A DNA stretch of 64,000 nt from Symsagittifera roscoffensis. Lineage: Eukaryota > Xenacoelomorpha > Acoela > Convolutidae. The translations under genes were made by a program, and so were the position numbers. Shown piece after piece: positions 46,147 through 58,361 of the stretch; position 1 is the first letter of the stretch, and every line of letters begins with the position of its first letter. The notes below the pieces were generated by a model. It did not search any database and had not been told where the DNA came from. It was given only the letters and a program-made list of their open reading frames with translations. The DNA lies in assembly GCF_963678635.1 (NCBI RefSeq), contig NC_087066.1, positions 9,117,116 to 9,181,115 on the forward strand, given 5' to 3'.

Positions 46147-46878
46147 GTGGGAATAATTCGCGATACCTACGGAAACCGTGGGGCAGTCGTAGATGCTTGC
46201 ATAGGGAGAACTCAAGTCGAGACCTTGCTAGACACGGGGGCCGCGACTGATCTCATTCGGCCAGATGTAGCTCGAGATCTCTTAGACTCGTCTGCGATTG
46301 AGCCATATCGGGGCGGACTAGAGACAGGAGTCGGACAGAAAACGAAAGTAGATGAATGTATGACCACCAGTCTGGAATTGGCGGCGATTGACGAAAATCT
46401 TGATAAGCTAGTTATTCCAAAAATGAAAGCAGAGATCGTTATCGGACTTCGAGCGCTGAAGGAAAATCGTTGCTTATTGACGTTCAGCCACGATGAAGAT
46501 TTCCTGTGGACGGGAAGGAAAGAGGGATCCATGGTTCCCATATGTTATCTGCCACCCAATGCATCTCCGAAGCGGATGCTATCGACCACCCAAGATCCAG
46601 GCGGTATGGGTGATGGAGATAGCGATTCGAGTAAAGAGAGGAGGAGGCAGCTGATAGCAAAGATAGCAGCTGCAGTAGAGCAATCCGATGAAGTAATATC
46701 CGATGAAGAGGGATGGCCAGCTAGTGTTGACAATCACTCAGCGGGAGTGATTTGTGAAGACAAGGAAGATGACGAAACTGGGGGTTGTCCTAAAGTGATC
46801 CCGTTAGAAGAGGCACTAAGAAAATGCAGGCCTATGAGTATACATGGAATAGTTGCAAGTGTCAACGAGACAGCGTAG
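46147..46878 (+). pseudogene. Retropepsin-type aspartic protease of the Gypsy element with charged C-terminal extension
   Basis: A 243-codon open frame is present. Residues 20-40 carry TQVETLLDTGAATDLIRP, with the catalytic DTGA at 46,231-46,242. Near residues 97-106 the segment AEIVIGLRAL corresponds to the hydrophobic-Gly strand that ends the fold. The protease fold fills about residues 14-115. The remainder is acidic and Ser-rich and probably linked to the lost polymerase. In intact elements this protease is part of the Pol polyprotein; here the frame stops where reverse transcriptase should begin, so it is a relic although locally open. Confidence 0.7.
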
Positions 46879-47139
46879 AATGAAGACGACGACAGCGAGT
46901 CGATTCGATGGAAATCAACGCCAGGCGGAGTCGCGAAGATGCAGAAAGAAGATGAAGCGATCGCCCTAGTTTTCTACTGGGCGGAAAAATGCGACGACTG
47001 ATATGCAGTCACTATGAACAAACATGATCCCGAAGGAGCAGGCTATACAATATGGACCTGAAACACTGGCCTACCGGTCAAGATGTAATGAGTTGAGTAT
47101 AAAAGATGGAAAAGAAGAAGTGGTTTCAGCGAGATGGAT

Positions 47140-47739
47140 CCAGGCCTACCCTTCTGACGATAGTTCCTGTGGTGGGGCGCAAGGAAATTCTTAGTCAGTT
47201 CGACTTGATGGAAGCAGAGGTCAGCTTGCAGCCGAGAAGATGCTGGCAAAATTACGACGATATTATCGGTGGCCGACGATGAGAACGGACATTGAAAGAA
47301 AAGTCCAGTGGTCTCTAAGTCGAGCAGCCCATAAGTCAGAAATGAAAACGAAGCGGGCAGAAGGCTTTGCATCCTTTGACCCCGGGATCAGATTCAGCAC
47401 GGTGACAGTAGATATCTTGGGACCAGTGACAATGGCGACGACCATCGGAGCGAAACATTTGCTAGTAATGACGGATCCATCCGCAATGTACGCAAGAGCA
47501 ATTCCCTTTGTGTCAACGGTTTCTGCTGATTTGGCTCGTGAGATAGTGGAGAATTGGGTGCAGAAGTTCGGAGCTCCCAATATGCTACATACAGATTAAG
47601 GAAATTTTTTTTTCGTGGCAAAATGATCGAGGAGATGTGCCGACTCCTGGGTGTTGATAAAACCAGACTTTCCCGTATAGATTGCAAGCAAATGGGCGCA
47701 CGGGAAGGCAAAACACGAAGATGGCCGAAGTGGTTTTAA
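47140..47739 (+). pseudogene. Integrase zinc domain and DDE core of the Gypsy element, broken
   Basis: Pieces at 47,150-47,200 (IVPVVGRKEILSQF) and from 47,240 (KLRRYYRWPTMRTDIERKV) are the HHCC-type N-terminal domain, but the Cys positions after it are replaced (W and R in QWSLSRAA). The core has its first Asp at 47,411-47,413 in VDILGPV and its second at 47,594-47,596 in the H-T-D strand, followed at once by a TAA. The next frame, from about 47,600, continues to a KQMGAREGKTRRW segment whose Glu probably represents the catalytic Glu. About 60 residues separate the two Asp, as expected. Confidence 0.75.
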
Positions 47740-48412
47740 AATATTGCGCGGAGAACCCGAGGACTTGGGACACGGCGATGCCGTACTTGAATTTTGTGTA
47801 AAATATGACGTTTAATCGGATAACGTGAGCTACGCCGTTCAGTATGGTGCATTGACAGGAGTGCCAGTATCCGGTTGACCTGTTCTACCCAAAACGTGAT
47901 GACGAAGTGATGATGAAGCATACCTTTGCCTAATGGCTATACGAGCGGCCCCGAGACGCACACATCAGCGCAAAAGAAATACTCGGGACAGCCCAGCGTC
48001 GACAAAAAAAATATTGCTGGAAGAAACCCTATATGAGTGGTGAGTGGTTCACGGGAAACCCTATGTGAGTGGTGACAAAGTCTGGGTGTGGTCAAGGGAA
48101 CCAAATAAGTGGAAGAAGCCTTTAGACCTGTGGGAAGGACCATATGTTGTAATAGCCAGGATGTCCGAAGTCAGTTGCAAGATGGCACAGCAATCGTCTC
48201 CGAGTCAGGGGAAGTTTCTAAGTTTTGACATGCTGAAACGTTATGCTGACAAGATAGTGCAAGCAGAGAAAGCTAATGAAAGGAAGCAACCGATATCGTA
48301 TCGGTCGGCGAAATTCTTTGATGATCCGGAGTTGAATGTCGAAGACGAGGCGTTTTGGGCAAACAAACGGGAGGGATTCAACCATGATCCAGGCCGGATT
48401 TCTCGGGAATAA
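47740..48412 (+). pseudogene. Integrase C-terminal region with GPY/F module
   Basis: The sequence at 47,730-47,800 reads YCAENPRTWDTAMPYLNFV. A shifted frame at 47,830-47,910 reads QECQYPVDLFYPKRDD. The final open frame (48,044-48,412) has YVSGDKVWVWSREPNKWKK then LWEGPYVVIARMSEV, which is the small SH3-like barrel with the GPY motif found in Ty3/Gypsy and some retroviral integrases. A duplicated 22-25-bp stretch at 48,025-48,070 (ACCCTATATGAGTGGTGA type) marks a local tandem duplication. Several frame breaks. Confidence 0.75.
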
Positions 48413-48732
48413 TTACCCGCAAAATCAAAGAACAGCGTGGGCTAAATGGAGGCTTGCGAAGGCAGAACGACACGGTGGAGATATACGACGCAACAAAAAC
48501 TGAAGCCAGAAGGAAAGAAGAGCCCGCGAATCTCCGATTGAAGCTGAAAGTAGACCTCCAAATGAACCGGTGGTGGTTGAACCTGTGATGAAAAGTGAGA
48601 CAACAGATATAGGTAGACCACTTCAAGAAGTAAGAGGGCTTCCAGTGCGGTTTGGAAACGATGAGTTTGTGAGTTAAAACTAGTTTTTGAAACTTTGTCA
48701 ATCAGCTCATTGGTGCTTGTTTAATATCTAAG

Positions 48733-51406
48733 TGCGATCCCTCCTCAGAGTATTGCTGAACATTGCGTTACTGTTGAGTATTGGCTAAGTTTTAAAAGAG
48801 AGGTTCGTCGTACTGTGTGCAGTAAGTTTATTAGTAGTCAAGTCCCTTAGTTAGGACTTCTGTAACCCACACTGTTTACCAGTCTAGAACTGCAACTAGT
48901 CTGGAGCAAGACTAGGAATTTTAAAATGACATTGAGTAGAGAGAACTGAGTTTGATTGGTTGAGGATTAGGATAAAATTAAGTTAACTTAGTAAAAAGAC
49001 GGTAAGTTAAATTTTGTCTGTAGATTTTTTCGGGAGAATAATTGACTAGAAGGGAAGACTGTAGAATTGATGATTCCAATGTATTACATGCTATAGTAAC
49101 ATGTGCGTAAGATTGATTCGTCATTAAGTTAAGTTTCAGAGCAAACAAAAGGTCAAGTTGAAAATAGTTCAGCCTTCGAAGATATAGTCCATCCTAAGCG
49201 AGAAACAAATTTTGACAAAATCGGCGAACCCCCTCTCAAAAAAATGGAACTGAGGTAGCTAAGGTTATGAAATTCAAAGGAGCGATAATGGAGATGATTT
49301 GACACGAGCTTACGAAAAAAGGGACCCCTCAGAACTTTGGAGAGCAAGTGATAACGGTCCCCGGAAGTGTATATGGCCCTATCAGAACTCGGAGACTAGC
49401 GGCGATATTGGGCTCAAATTTTAGTATGTTGTAGGTCTAGTTAAGGAAAGCCTAATTTGGGAACCTCAAATTCCTAAGACCACCACTTCCGGTTATATGC
49501 CCTAAGTAAGCAAAACCACCCCCAACCTGCGGAAGTCATTTCTTGACCTCTAACGAGCGCAGGGATCCGAAACTTGGAGCGATGATAGATATTGGCAAAA
49601 TAAATCTTGTTGTATAGTTTGAACCAAGTCCGGTGGTTGGATCGGAAGCTATTTGCACTTGGAAAAACACCCCCTCAGACCGAAAATTGGCAATTCATGC
49701 AAAAAAATGAACGGGAAAGACCCCTCGTGAGTGAAAACCCTCCGGTGACTCCTTCCGTCTTAATAGCCTTTTTCCGTAAAAATTGTTAATGGAACTTGGA
49801 AGCGGTATAACTTGTGTAGTAATAATGGCATATGAATGAAACTTGGTAGTTAGGACGCCCATGAGATTCTGAACCCAAAATGGAAGTTTGACCCCTGGGT
49901 GACCTTAAGTTGAACTTTAGGGTTTGACCCCAAAAACGCATGGAACATCCCAAGATTAACAGCGGAAAGTGGCGTATTCCCCAACTCAACCCCTGGAAAT
50001 GGGAATGGGTCACCTTGCAAAAAATTGGGAGGAAAACTTGTATATTGGGAACTAGAGCAGAAGCGGATAGAGATTTAGTTTTACATTGCAACATTGGAAA
50101 AGTACAGTTAATTCAAAGTGGACTTGGTAAACATTGGGGTCGGTTTAGCTTGGTGAATTATCTCTTAATAGCAATTCAACTAGACTAAAGAAAAGTAGTC
50201 CCAGAGAAGTCTGATAGTAATAAGACCCTAGCATGAGAACTAAGTCTCCTAAATAGTATGAACGGACGGAGAATTACTGTTTGGTTTAACTTGACCCCCT
50301 AAAGACGAACTACGTTCCCTTAGAGCTACAAGAGTACAGATAGAAATTTTAGGTGCCTGAAATGAATTAGCTACCCATGAAAAGGGTTTTCCCCCTAGCC
50401 TTGGAAGGTCGAAACGTTAAAGGGATAACTAAAATAAAGAACTTCGGAGGATCACTGAGTAAACATAGCCTGGTTTGGAGGTTGAGTTGAACCCTAGAGT
50501 TGAAGTCTTGGAGGTCAGGAATTAGCTGATTAGAATCGTATGACATTTGTTTGCTTGGTGAAATTGTGACAGCTAGCGCAAACCGGGTATATACTAAGCG
50601 TGAAACGATTGATAAAAGAAACCGGAGTTCGCATGTAGCAGAGCTGACAGGAGGAGGAATATAGTCTTAAAACATGTGCGGACGGGTGATTTAAGTGGAT
50701 GTCAGGACTGATATGGAATGATGTGACTTCACTAAAATTAAATGTAATGAAAGATAAAGAATTAGAGAGTATTGGAGAGCCTTTAAGAGTCAGAACAGTT
50801 GCTAGCTACTATTAAGAGTAGTTGGTTCTCAGGTAGAGAAAAATACAATTGATACTGAGAAAGAATATAATTGGTTCTCAATTAGTTAGAGAGAACAATT
50901 ATTGCAAGTTAGTCAAGTAGTTGGTTCTCGGAGTTATAAAACATTTATAGCAGAAACAGTAGATAGTTGGTTCTCGTCAGAGGTTCTCTAGAGAGAGATA
51001 GATAGAGAGAGAGAGAGAGAGAGATAGAGGAGAGATTAGTTTAGTGATAGTGGAGTTAGCTGAAGTTAATTGCAGCTAGGCAAGTTGGCTGATAAATCGC
51101 ACACCCTTTCCTTTTGATTTGATAATAGATTATAACCTGGCCACTCAGAGCCTTCTGTAACTAGACGTATACACATCTGAAATAAATTACAGTTGGAAAT
51201 TTTTGCGATTGTGTCGAGTAGATAAGACAGCCTGAGATAGGTACGCAGAAAGGGGCAAGCAATATAATACGATACAGAATAGCTGCCACCAACTAACCCT
51301 TTCGGTATTGTAGATATTAGTGAATCTCGGTCGCCCCGCTGAATTCACTAATCAAGGAACCACTTTGCGGTGTCGTTAGGACAGAGAGAACGAACCTAGA
51401 GAAGCA
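48733..51406 (+). repeat. Right LTR of the Gypsy-type element
   Basis: It begins TGCGATCCC and ends GAGAAGCA. It is clearly diverged from the left LTR, with many substitutions and indels. It includes a 31-bp segment near its end (TTTGCGGTGTCGTTAGGACA and following) missing from the left LTR and an expanded GA microsatellite. It keeps sequences lost from the left LTR near 42,195 and 42,780. Confidence 0.8.
50991..51036 (+). repeat. GA-rich microsatellite in the right LTR
   Basis: A run of GA dinucleotides with interspersed GATA, expanded relative to the left LTR (44,291-44,302) and to the LTR tail at 54,270-54,300. Confidence 0.8.
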
Positions 51407-51833
51407 ATCCCCCAAGTCTTCAGATAATATCTGAGTAGTATTGCGGTTGTAACGCGCAATTTGTAATGTTTTTGATTATTTTCCACTGGCTTAAAACCTT
51501 TTCTGTTAATATTGACTTCGATCTTGTGAGAAAAGCATTTAGCCAATAGGACTGCTTAGCGAGTTTGATTGGTTTAAATTTTTCAAGCATTCGGTCCCTC
51601 GAGCATGAGAACCCTCCCCCAACTGATTGATTGAAACGTATGATAAGCGTTTTTGCCAACGCAGGAGTCACTCAATGTTACTTTAATGTTGCACAACATC
51701 AGCGGCATTTTATCCCTGAAGTTATTGCTTCGAACTGAGATTTTATTGGATGACACACAACTAAAAGGTTTTGATTTCTACCGCTACATCTGAGGACCCC
51801 GCTGCAACACATAGTTTTCCTTTTCAAAAACTA

Positions 51834-52693
51834 CCGGGGTTGACTAAAACTTCTTATCATATAATTTCCATATATGAGAAACTTCTTGTCATACAAATTC
51901 ATACAATTCCATACGTACAAAAAATTTTAAAAAAACTCTATGATAAACATTTATCCATATATGAAAATTGTATGATAAATGTTTTTCCATAAATCAAAAA
52001 GTTTGATTTTTTCTTTTTAAATTTATTTACTGTAAAGTTTTCGGCTGGGTTTGAATCCAAACGTGCGTGAAAAAGACTTTTGTTACTCAAAGCACCAAAG
52101 GTTGGACGGTTTTGCATCTACAGTGCATAGAAATTGACCTGAATTGTCTTCGAGCTGTCTTTCACAATTGATATAACAAATGTAACAAACTTTTAATTTT
52201 TGGCAAAATTTTCAAATTATCAGACATTGATCAAGGCATACATAAACAAGCCATACAAAAGAAATAGGAAGTTTCAGCGCTTTTGAAAAAAAAATTAAGT
52301 GAAAAAAAGCCAATATTATCGTATCCAGGACTACGTTAATCATACAAAAAAAATAAGTTTTGCTTGCAAAAATTTTTTTTCCGAAAAATGGTTGTTTGCG
52401 TACAAAATTCGATTTGCGGTTAAAAAAAACATTTTGAGGCAAATTTTCAAAATAATTTTAAAAATTGTTTGTGTCGTATAAGGAAATTGTATGTTAAGCA
52501 TTTAAAAAAATTAAATTAGTTTTTTTTGTGTCACCAGTCTGTTCAACTGTTCTGAAAAAGCCGCAGAAATCGTTTAATTTTTTTTCTATTGTTTTTAGAA
52601 ATTGTATGAAAATTGTATGACAAGCATTTTTCCACACACTTGATGTATGGAATTGTATGATAAGCATTTTTGGTGTATGGAGGTCAACCCGGG
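51834..52693 (+). mobile_element. Inverted-repeat element (CCCGGGTTGACC family), copy 2
   Basis: Left end CCGGGGTTGACTAAAACTTC and right end GGAGGTCAACCCGGG, flanked on both sides by TA (51,832-51,833 and 52,694-52,695). The termini extend as imperfect inverted repeats of about 80-100 bases built from CTTATCATACAATTTCCATA words. 860 bp, no transposase. TA target duplication suggests mobilisation by a Tc1/mariner-type enzyme (inference). Confidence 0.82.
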
Positions 52694-52910
52694 TATGTAA
52701 GTACAAGTTATTCAAGCCTTTTTCAAACGTTACAGGGATGACTGCGACAGCTGGCTTCCTAATATAATTATGATTGAGCCTAAGAGTTGATGAGGATGCT
52801 GTTGGGTACTGTCGAGTAATGTTCAGCGGCAAGTTGATAATGTAAAACCGAAAAATATCAGTTTTGTTCAATTTCAGAATGCAAGTCAAACGAACAACGG
52901 ATCTACTGAA

Positions 52911-53090
52911 CAATCTCCCCCTCCCCCTATTGTATCTACTAAAGAATCACCACCCCTAAAATTATAAACAATAAATTCGCACAAGAGCGTTGAATGTATC
53001 ATCGAAATTTGCTGCATTCTGATTGGTCGAAAATTTGCTGCAATAACCTAATTAAGAATCTCCCGCCCCTTTTTTGAAAGGGGGAGATTG
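52911..53090. mobile_element. 180-bp hairpin element with CAATCTCCCCCT ends (piggyBac-like MITE candidate), copy 1
   Basis: The left end is CAATCTCCCCCT and the right end is AGGGGGAGATTG. TTAA follows on the right (53,091-53,094) and TGAA precedes on the left, a possible mutated TTAA. A second copy of the end lies inside (AAGAATCTCCC at about 53,052-53,062) facing the right end, so the last 60 bases fold into a near-perfect hairpin. The TTAA context suggests piggyBac-type insertion. However, the left flank GGATCTACTGAA also occurs next to a diverged copy at 18.5 kb, which argues that the true border may lie further out. Confidence 0.42.
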
Positions 53091-54240
53091 TTAAGTAGGT
53101 TGCAAACAGTTTCCATTACTTTTATGATTTTCAAATAAAAAAAAAAATATTTTTTTTTTGAAATTTCTATCTTGTTTTCAGTATATACACAATTTTCTTG
53201 ATTTAAATACTTGTTCCTGATATGTAAAACTTAACAAAAATTGTTTCAAAAACCAAATATTTTTCCCACTTTGAAAATTTGTTGTGTAAATTGAAGTCAA
53301 AAATTAATTCCACGAAAAAAATAATCATTTTGTAAAGCAAGAAACATATTTTAAGATGTTTAAACTTCTACAAGGCGACTCTCTAAAAGGAGCTTCTTTC
53401 AAGACTAATGAGTTTGAGTTATGGGTTTTGACGACCTTGTTTTTCTATGCTTTGAAAAGTTTGCAAAAGGTTTCTTTTTGCTGTATGAGCTGCACGAGAT
53501 TATGTGAGAAAGTTATTCGCTGATAACAGTATGTAACGCGTTGTTTTTGAACAGTTGATTAATTTTCAGCGAAATCATGTAGTATAAGTAAAATTCTGAG
53601 AAACAGAAAATTTTTTTGAGGGCTTGAAGATGATTTCAAATGATAATTTCACTGCTTTCAAATGTTCTAATCGATCAATTTTTTTTAGCTTCTCAACTCG
53701 TTTTGATTGAATGCTGAACTCGGACAAAAATTTTTTGTGATTACGACAAAATGACCCGTAACAGGGAACGGCTCGCGAATTCTCCCGATGCCATTCAACT
53801 TTTGTGAAGCAGTGAAAACATTGATTAGAAATCTGATTTTTTTTCCATTTTTTTAAAATGTCCATCACTACGTTACGCCGAGGACAAACTGATGTTACTA
53901 GTGTCTAGCTCTCATTTTTAAAAAGGATAACCGGCTTAAATAGTTTCTCACCCGTTAACAGCATGAAAGATCTTCCGCTTTTTTTGCCCAATTCAGCCAG
54001 ATTAGCAATTTTGCTAACCCGGTTGCTCATCAAAAAACTACCAAAGATAAAAGGTTAGGCCGATTTGAATCGACTAGTTTACGGTGGTTTTGATTGCCAG
54101 ACATGCAAATGTTTTGCCCATTGCAATAACACACCAATTTGAAGACAATTGATTGTTTTTGGAAAGAACATTTTGTAAGTTAATCCTGTTCTGGAAAAGC
54201 AAATAAAAAATAGGAAATGGATGACTGAATTTTTACTTTA

Positions 54241-54669
54241 TCAGAGAAAAAGTAGATAGTTGGTTCTCTAGGGAGAGAGAGAGAAAGAGACAGAGAGAAC
54301 AGTTTAGTGATAGTGGAGTTAGCTGAAGTTAATTGCAGTTAGGCAAGTTGGCTGATAAATCGCAGACCCTTTCCTTTTGATTTGATATTAGATTATAACC
54401 TGGCCACTCAGAGCCTTCTGTAACTAGACGTATACTCATCTGAATTAAGTTACAGTTGGAAATTTTTGCGATTTTGTCGAGTAGACAAGACAGCCTGAGA
54501 GAGGTACGCAGACAGGGGCAAGCAACATAAAACGATTCAGAAGAGCTGCCACCAACTAACCCTTTCGGTATTGTAGATATTAGTGAATCTCGGTCGCCCC
54601 GCTGAATTCACTAATCAAGGAACCACTTTGCGGTGTCGTTAGGAAATGGAGAACGAACCTAGAGAAGCA
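54241..54669 (+). repeat. Duplicated LTR tail
   Basis: It matches the last roughly 450 bp of the right LTR, including the 31-bp segment absent from the left LTR, and is followed by the same X flank (ATCCCCAAGTCTTCAG). So it was created by duplication of the right-LTR/flank junction, not by a new insertion. Confidence 0.85.
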
Positions 54670-55096
54670 ATCCCCAAGTCTTCAGATAATACCTGAGTAG
54701 TATTGCGGTTGTAACGCGCAATTTGTAATGTTTTTGATTATTTTTCACTGGTTTAAAACATTTTCTGTTAATACTGAATTCGATCTTGTGAGAAAGGCAT
54801 TTAGCCAATAGGACCTCTTAGCGTGTTTGATTGGTTTAAATTTTTCAAGCATTCGGTCCCTCGAGCTTGAGAACCCTCCCCCAACTGATTTATTGAAACG
54901 TATGATAAGCGTTTTTGCCAACACAGGAGTCACTCAATGTTACTTTAATGTTGCAGAACATCAGCCACATTTTATCCCTGAAGTTACTGCTTCGAACTGA
55001 GTTTTTATTGGATGACACATAACTAAATGGTTTCGATTTCTACTGCTACACATGGGGGACCGCGCTGCAACACATCGTTTTCATTTTCAAAAACTA

Positions 55097-55940
55097 CCCG
55101 GGTTGACCAAAACTTCTTATCATACAATTTCCATATATGAGAAACTTCTTTTCGTACAATTTCATACAATTCCATACGAACAACAAATTGTATCAAAGCT
55201 CTATGATAAACATTTTTCCATATATGAAAATTGTATGATAAATGTTTTTCCATAAATCAAAAAGTTTGATTTTTTCTTTTTAAATTTATTTACTGTAAAG
55301 TTTTCGGCTGGGTTTGAATCCAAACGTACGTGAAAAAGACTTTTGTTACTCAAAGCACCAAAGGTTGGACGGTATTGCATTTACAGTGCATAGAAAACGA
55401 CCTGAATTGTCTTCGAGCTGTCTTTCACAATTGATATAACAAACGTAACAAACTTTTAATTTTTGGCAAAATTTTCAAATTATCAGACATTGATCAAGGC
55501 ATACATAAACACGCCATACAAAAGAAATAGGAAGTTTCAGCGCTTTTGAAAAAAAAAAATAAGTGACAAAAAGCCAATATTATTGTATCCAGGACAACGT
55601 TAATCACACAAAAAAAATAAATTTTGCTTGCAACAATTTTTTTTCCGAAAAATGTTTGTTTGCGTACAAAATTCGATTTGCGGTTAAAAAAAAACATTTT
55701 GAGGCAAATTTTCAATATACTTTCAAAATTTTTTTGTGTCGTATATGGAAATTGTATGGTAAGCATTTGAAAAAAATTAAGTCAGTTTTTTTTGTGTCAC
55801 CAGTCTGTTCAATTGTTCACAAAAAGCCGCATAAATGGTTTAATTTTTTTCTTTTGTTTTTAGAAATTGTATGAAAATTGTATGACAAGCATTTTTCCAC
55901 ACACTTGATAAGCATTTTGGTGTGTGGAGGTCAACCCGGG
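55097..55940 (+). mobile_element. Inverted-repeat element (CCCGGGTTGACC family), copy 3
   Basis: Ends CCCGGGTTGACC and GGTCAACCCGGG are perfect inverted repeats, flanked by TA at 55,095-55,096 and 55,941-55,942. 844 bp. It shares flank X on the left with copy 2 but has a different right flank (module W instead of Y). Confidence 0.84.
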
Positions 55941-55973
55941 TAATTTAGATAAAACATCGCCATAAGTAGTAAT

Positions 55974-56402
55974 CGTGTACTCTCGAGCTATTCAACCTGA
56001 TGAACAGTATAGCTGCAAAGGGTACAGCAGAAAATCAAACTTAAAGTGGAGAGAAATTTTAGGGGGGATCCATTTAACTTTTCTTTTGAAAGTTTGAACA
56101 GCTTTTTCTCCTTCAATGCGTTGTTTTACTTGTGCCACATATCAGTTTACTCATTGAAAACGATCGCTGCCGAGCCATCACGGTTGGAGGTTTTATGACC
56201 AGACAGTCTCCATCAACTTTTGCTATTTCCAGACAGCCGCGAACAAAACTGGGTCAAAAAAGAAAATCTTACTACTGTTGAAAAAACCAAAGAGCTGAAT
56301 GATGGTTGCATGCTCACGTTTGAATGTTTCAACTGGTATCCAATCCTTTTTAACTACATTTTTCAAGCCTTTTCAAGTAGTTTTGAAGAAGTAACTGTTT
56401 AA
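55974..56402 (+). pseudogene. Decayed frame in module W, first copy
   Basis: Homologous to 58,414-58,842 but with a one-base indel near 56,085 that breaks its first half. The second half (56,220-56,402) is open and includes NLTTVEKTKELNDGCMLTF. It is unrecognised. Most nucleotide differences between the two copies change amino acids, so no selection on the protein is evident. Confidence 0.3.
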
Positions 56403-56589
56403 ATTATTCTTTTCATTTTCATCAAAATGCATTTGGTAACAAAAAAACTCGGGAAACTAAAAAAGCTGTTTTTAAGTATTGGAAAGGTTTGAAAACTGAT
56501 TTTTTTGAAGACACTTATTTAATTCACTTTCACTCAAAAAAATAGCATGAGAATGTGCGGCAGCATGTTTTTTGGTTGTTTGTTCACTA

Positions 56590-57498
56590 CCTGGGATGAC
56601 CGAAACTTCTTATCATACAATTTCCAAATATGAGAAACTTCTTGTCAAAAATTTCCATGCGTACAGAAAAAAGCATGAGATCTCTATGAAAAACTTTTTT
56701 TCGTAAAAAAGAAAATTGTGTCATAGGTGTTTTTCCATTAACCAAAAAGTTGGATTTTTTCTTTCTAAATTTACTTTTTGAAAAATTTTCGATTGTGTTT
56801 GCAGCCGAACACAAGTGACAAAGACCTTGGTTTCTCAAAGCAACAAAGGTTGGACGGTCTTTGTATTTACAATGCATAGAAAACGACCAGAGTTCGGCTG
56901 CCTTTCACAATTGATATAACAAAGGAACAAACATTTAATTTTTGGCAAAAATTTCTAATGGTGATTATTTTAAATTTGTGAATTTTCTAATTATCAGACA
57001 TTGATCAAGGCATATATAAACACCCCATACAAAGAAAAGAGAAACATTCAGCGTTTTTGAAAAAAAAAATTAAGTCAAAAGAAAATAAAAGCCAATATTA
57101 TCGTATCCAGGACTACGTTATGCACACGAACACGAAAAATTTAATTTTGCATGCAAAAATTTTTTTTTCGAAAAATGTTTGTTTGCGTACAAAAATTGAT
57201 TTGCTGTTGAAAAAAACTTTTGGGCCAAATTTTCAAAATTACATGTCGCCATCAAAAAATGCCAGTCATACAATTTCCATATATGGGATTTGTATGATAA
57301 GCATTTTTTTCAAAAAACAATACCCCGTTTTTTTTACCAGACTGTTTTATTAGAATCAAACAGCCACAGAAACAGGTTTATATCTTTTTTCAACCGTTTT
57401 AAGAAATTGTATGAAAATTGTTACACAAGCATTTTTCCACACACTTGATGTATGGAATTGTATGATAAGCATTTATGGTGTATGGAGGTCAACCCGGG
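56590..57498 (+). mobile_element. Inverted-repeat element (CCCGGGTTGACC family), copy 4
   Basis: Left end CCTGGGATGACC (two changes), right end GGTCAACCCGGG, TA on both sides (56,588-56,589 and 57,499-57,500). 909 bp. The interior frame (57,057-57,353) has counterparts in the other copies, each shifted or interrupted. Confidence 0.82.
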
Positions 57499-57716
57499 TA
57501 TGTGAGTACAAGTTATTCAAGCCTTTTTTTAAACATTACAGTGATGACTGCGACAGCTGGCTTCCTAATATAATTATGATTGAGCCTAAGAGTTGATGAG
57601 GATGCTGTTGGGTAGAGTCGAGTAATGTTCAGCGGCAAGTTGATAATGTAAAACCAAAAAATATCAGTTTTGTTCAACTTCAGAATGCAAGTCAAACAAA
57701 CAACGGATCTACTTAA

Positions 57717-57899
57717 CAATCTCCCCCTCCCCCTATTGTATCAACTAAAGAATCAACACCCCTGTAAATATAAACAGTAAATTCGCACGCACAAGAGCGT
57801 TGAATGTAATTTCGAATTTTGCTGCATTCTGATTGGTCGAAAATTCGCTGCAATAACCTACTTAAGAATCTCCCCCCTTTCTTGAAAGGGGGAAGATTT
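57717..57899. mobile_element. Hairpin element candidate, copy 2
   Basis: TTAA precedes the left end CAATCTCCCCCT (57,713-57,716), and TTAA follows the right end (57,900-57,903), which has drifted to GGGGGAAGATT. It lies in the same duplicated module Y as copy 1, so it is not an independent insertion. Confidence 0.42.
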
Positions 57900-58361
57900 T
57901 TAAGTAGATTGCAAACAATTTCCATTAGTTTGATGATTTTTAAATTAAAAAAAAAAACATTTTTTTTTGAAATTACATTTGAAACATTTTTTTATCTTGT
58001 TTTCAGTATATACACAATTTCCTTCATTTAAATACTTGTTCCTGATATGTAAAATCTTACAAAAAATATTTTAAAAACCAAATATTTTTCCCACTTTGAA
58101 AATTTGGTGTCTGAAATGGAGTCAAAAATAATTCCACGAAAAAAAATCATCATTTTGTAAAGCGAGAAACATATTTAAAGATGTTTAAATTTCCACAAGG
58201 CGACTCTCTAAAAGGAGCTTCGTTCAAGATTATTGAGTTTGAGTTATGGGTTTTGAGCAATCTTGCTTTGAAAAAATTGCAAAAGGTTTCTTTTTGCTGT
58301 ATGAGCTGCACGAGATTACGTGAGAAAGTTATTCGCTGATAACAATATGTAACGCGTTGTT

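Larger units (their letters stand above)
42146..51406 (+). mobile_element. Degenerate Ty3/Gypsy-type LTR retrotransposon with very long LTRs, lacking reverse transcriptase
   Basis: Two diverged direct repeats of about 2.5 and 2.7 kb flank a 4.1-kb interior with higher GC than its surroundings. The interior holds, in order, a primer-site-like sequence, gag pieces, a defective zinc knuckle, an aspartic protease, integrase with zinc-domain relics, a DDE core and a GPY/F-type C-terminal module. Protease before integrase, and the GPY/F module, place it with Ty3/Gypsy. Between the protease frame end (46,878) and the start of integrase sequence (about 47,140) there are fewer than 300 bases, whereas reverse transcriptase plus RNase H normally need well over 1.5 kb. 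Stops and frameshifts are frequent. No flanking target duplication is found (AACTC on the left, ATCCC on the right). Confidence 0.82.

Noticed and set aside
57057-57353. 98-codon frame with MSPSKNASHTISIYG considered as a gene of the inverted-repeat element
   Set aside because: The copies share it only as DNA similarity; the frame is displaced by indels in the other copies, and the similar phrase in copy 1 lies on the strand expected for an inverted copy.
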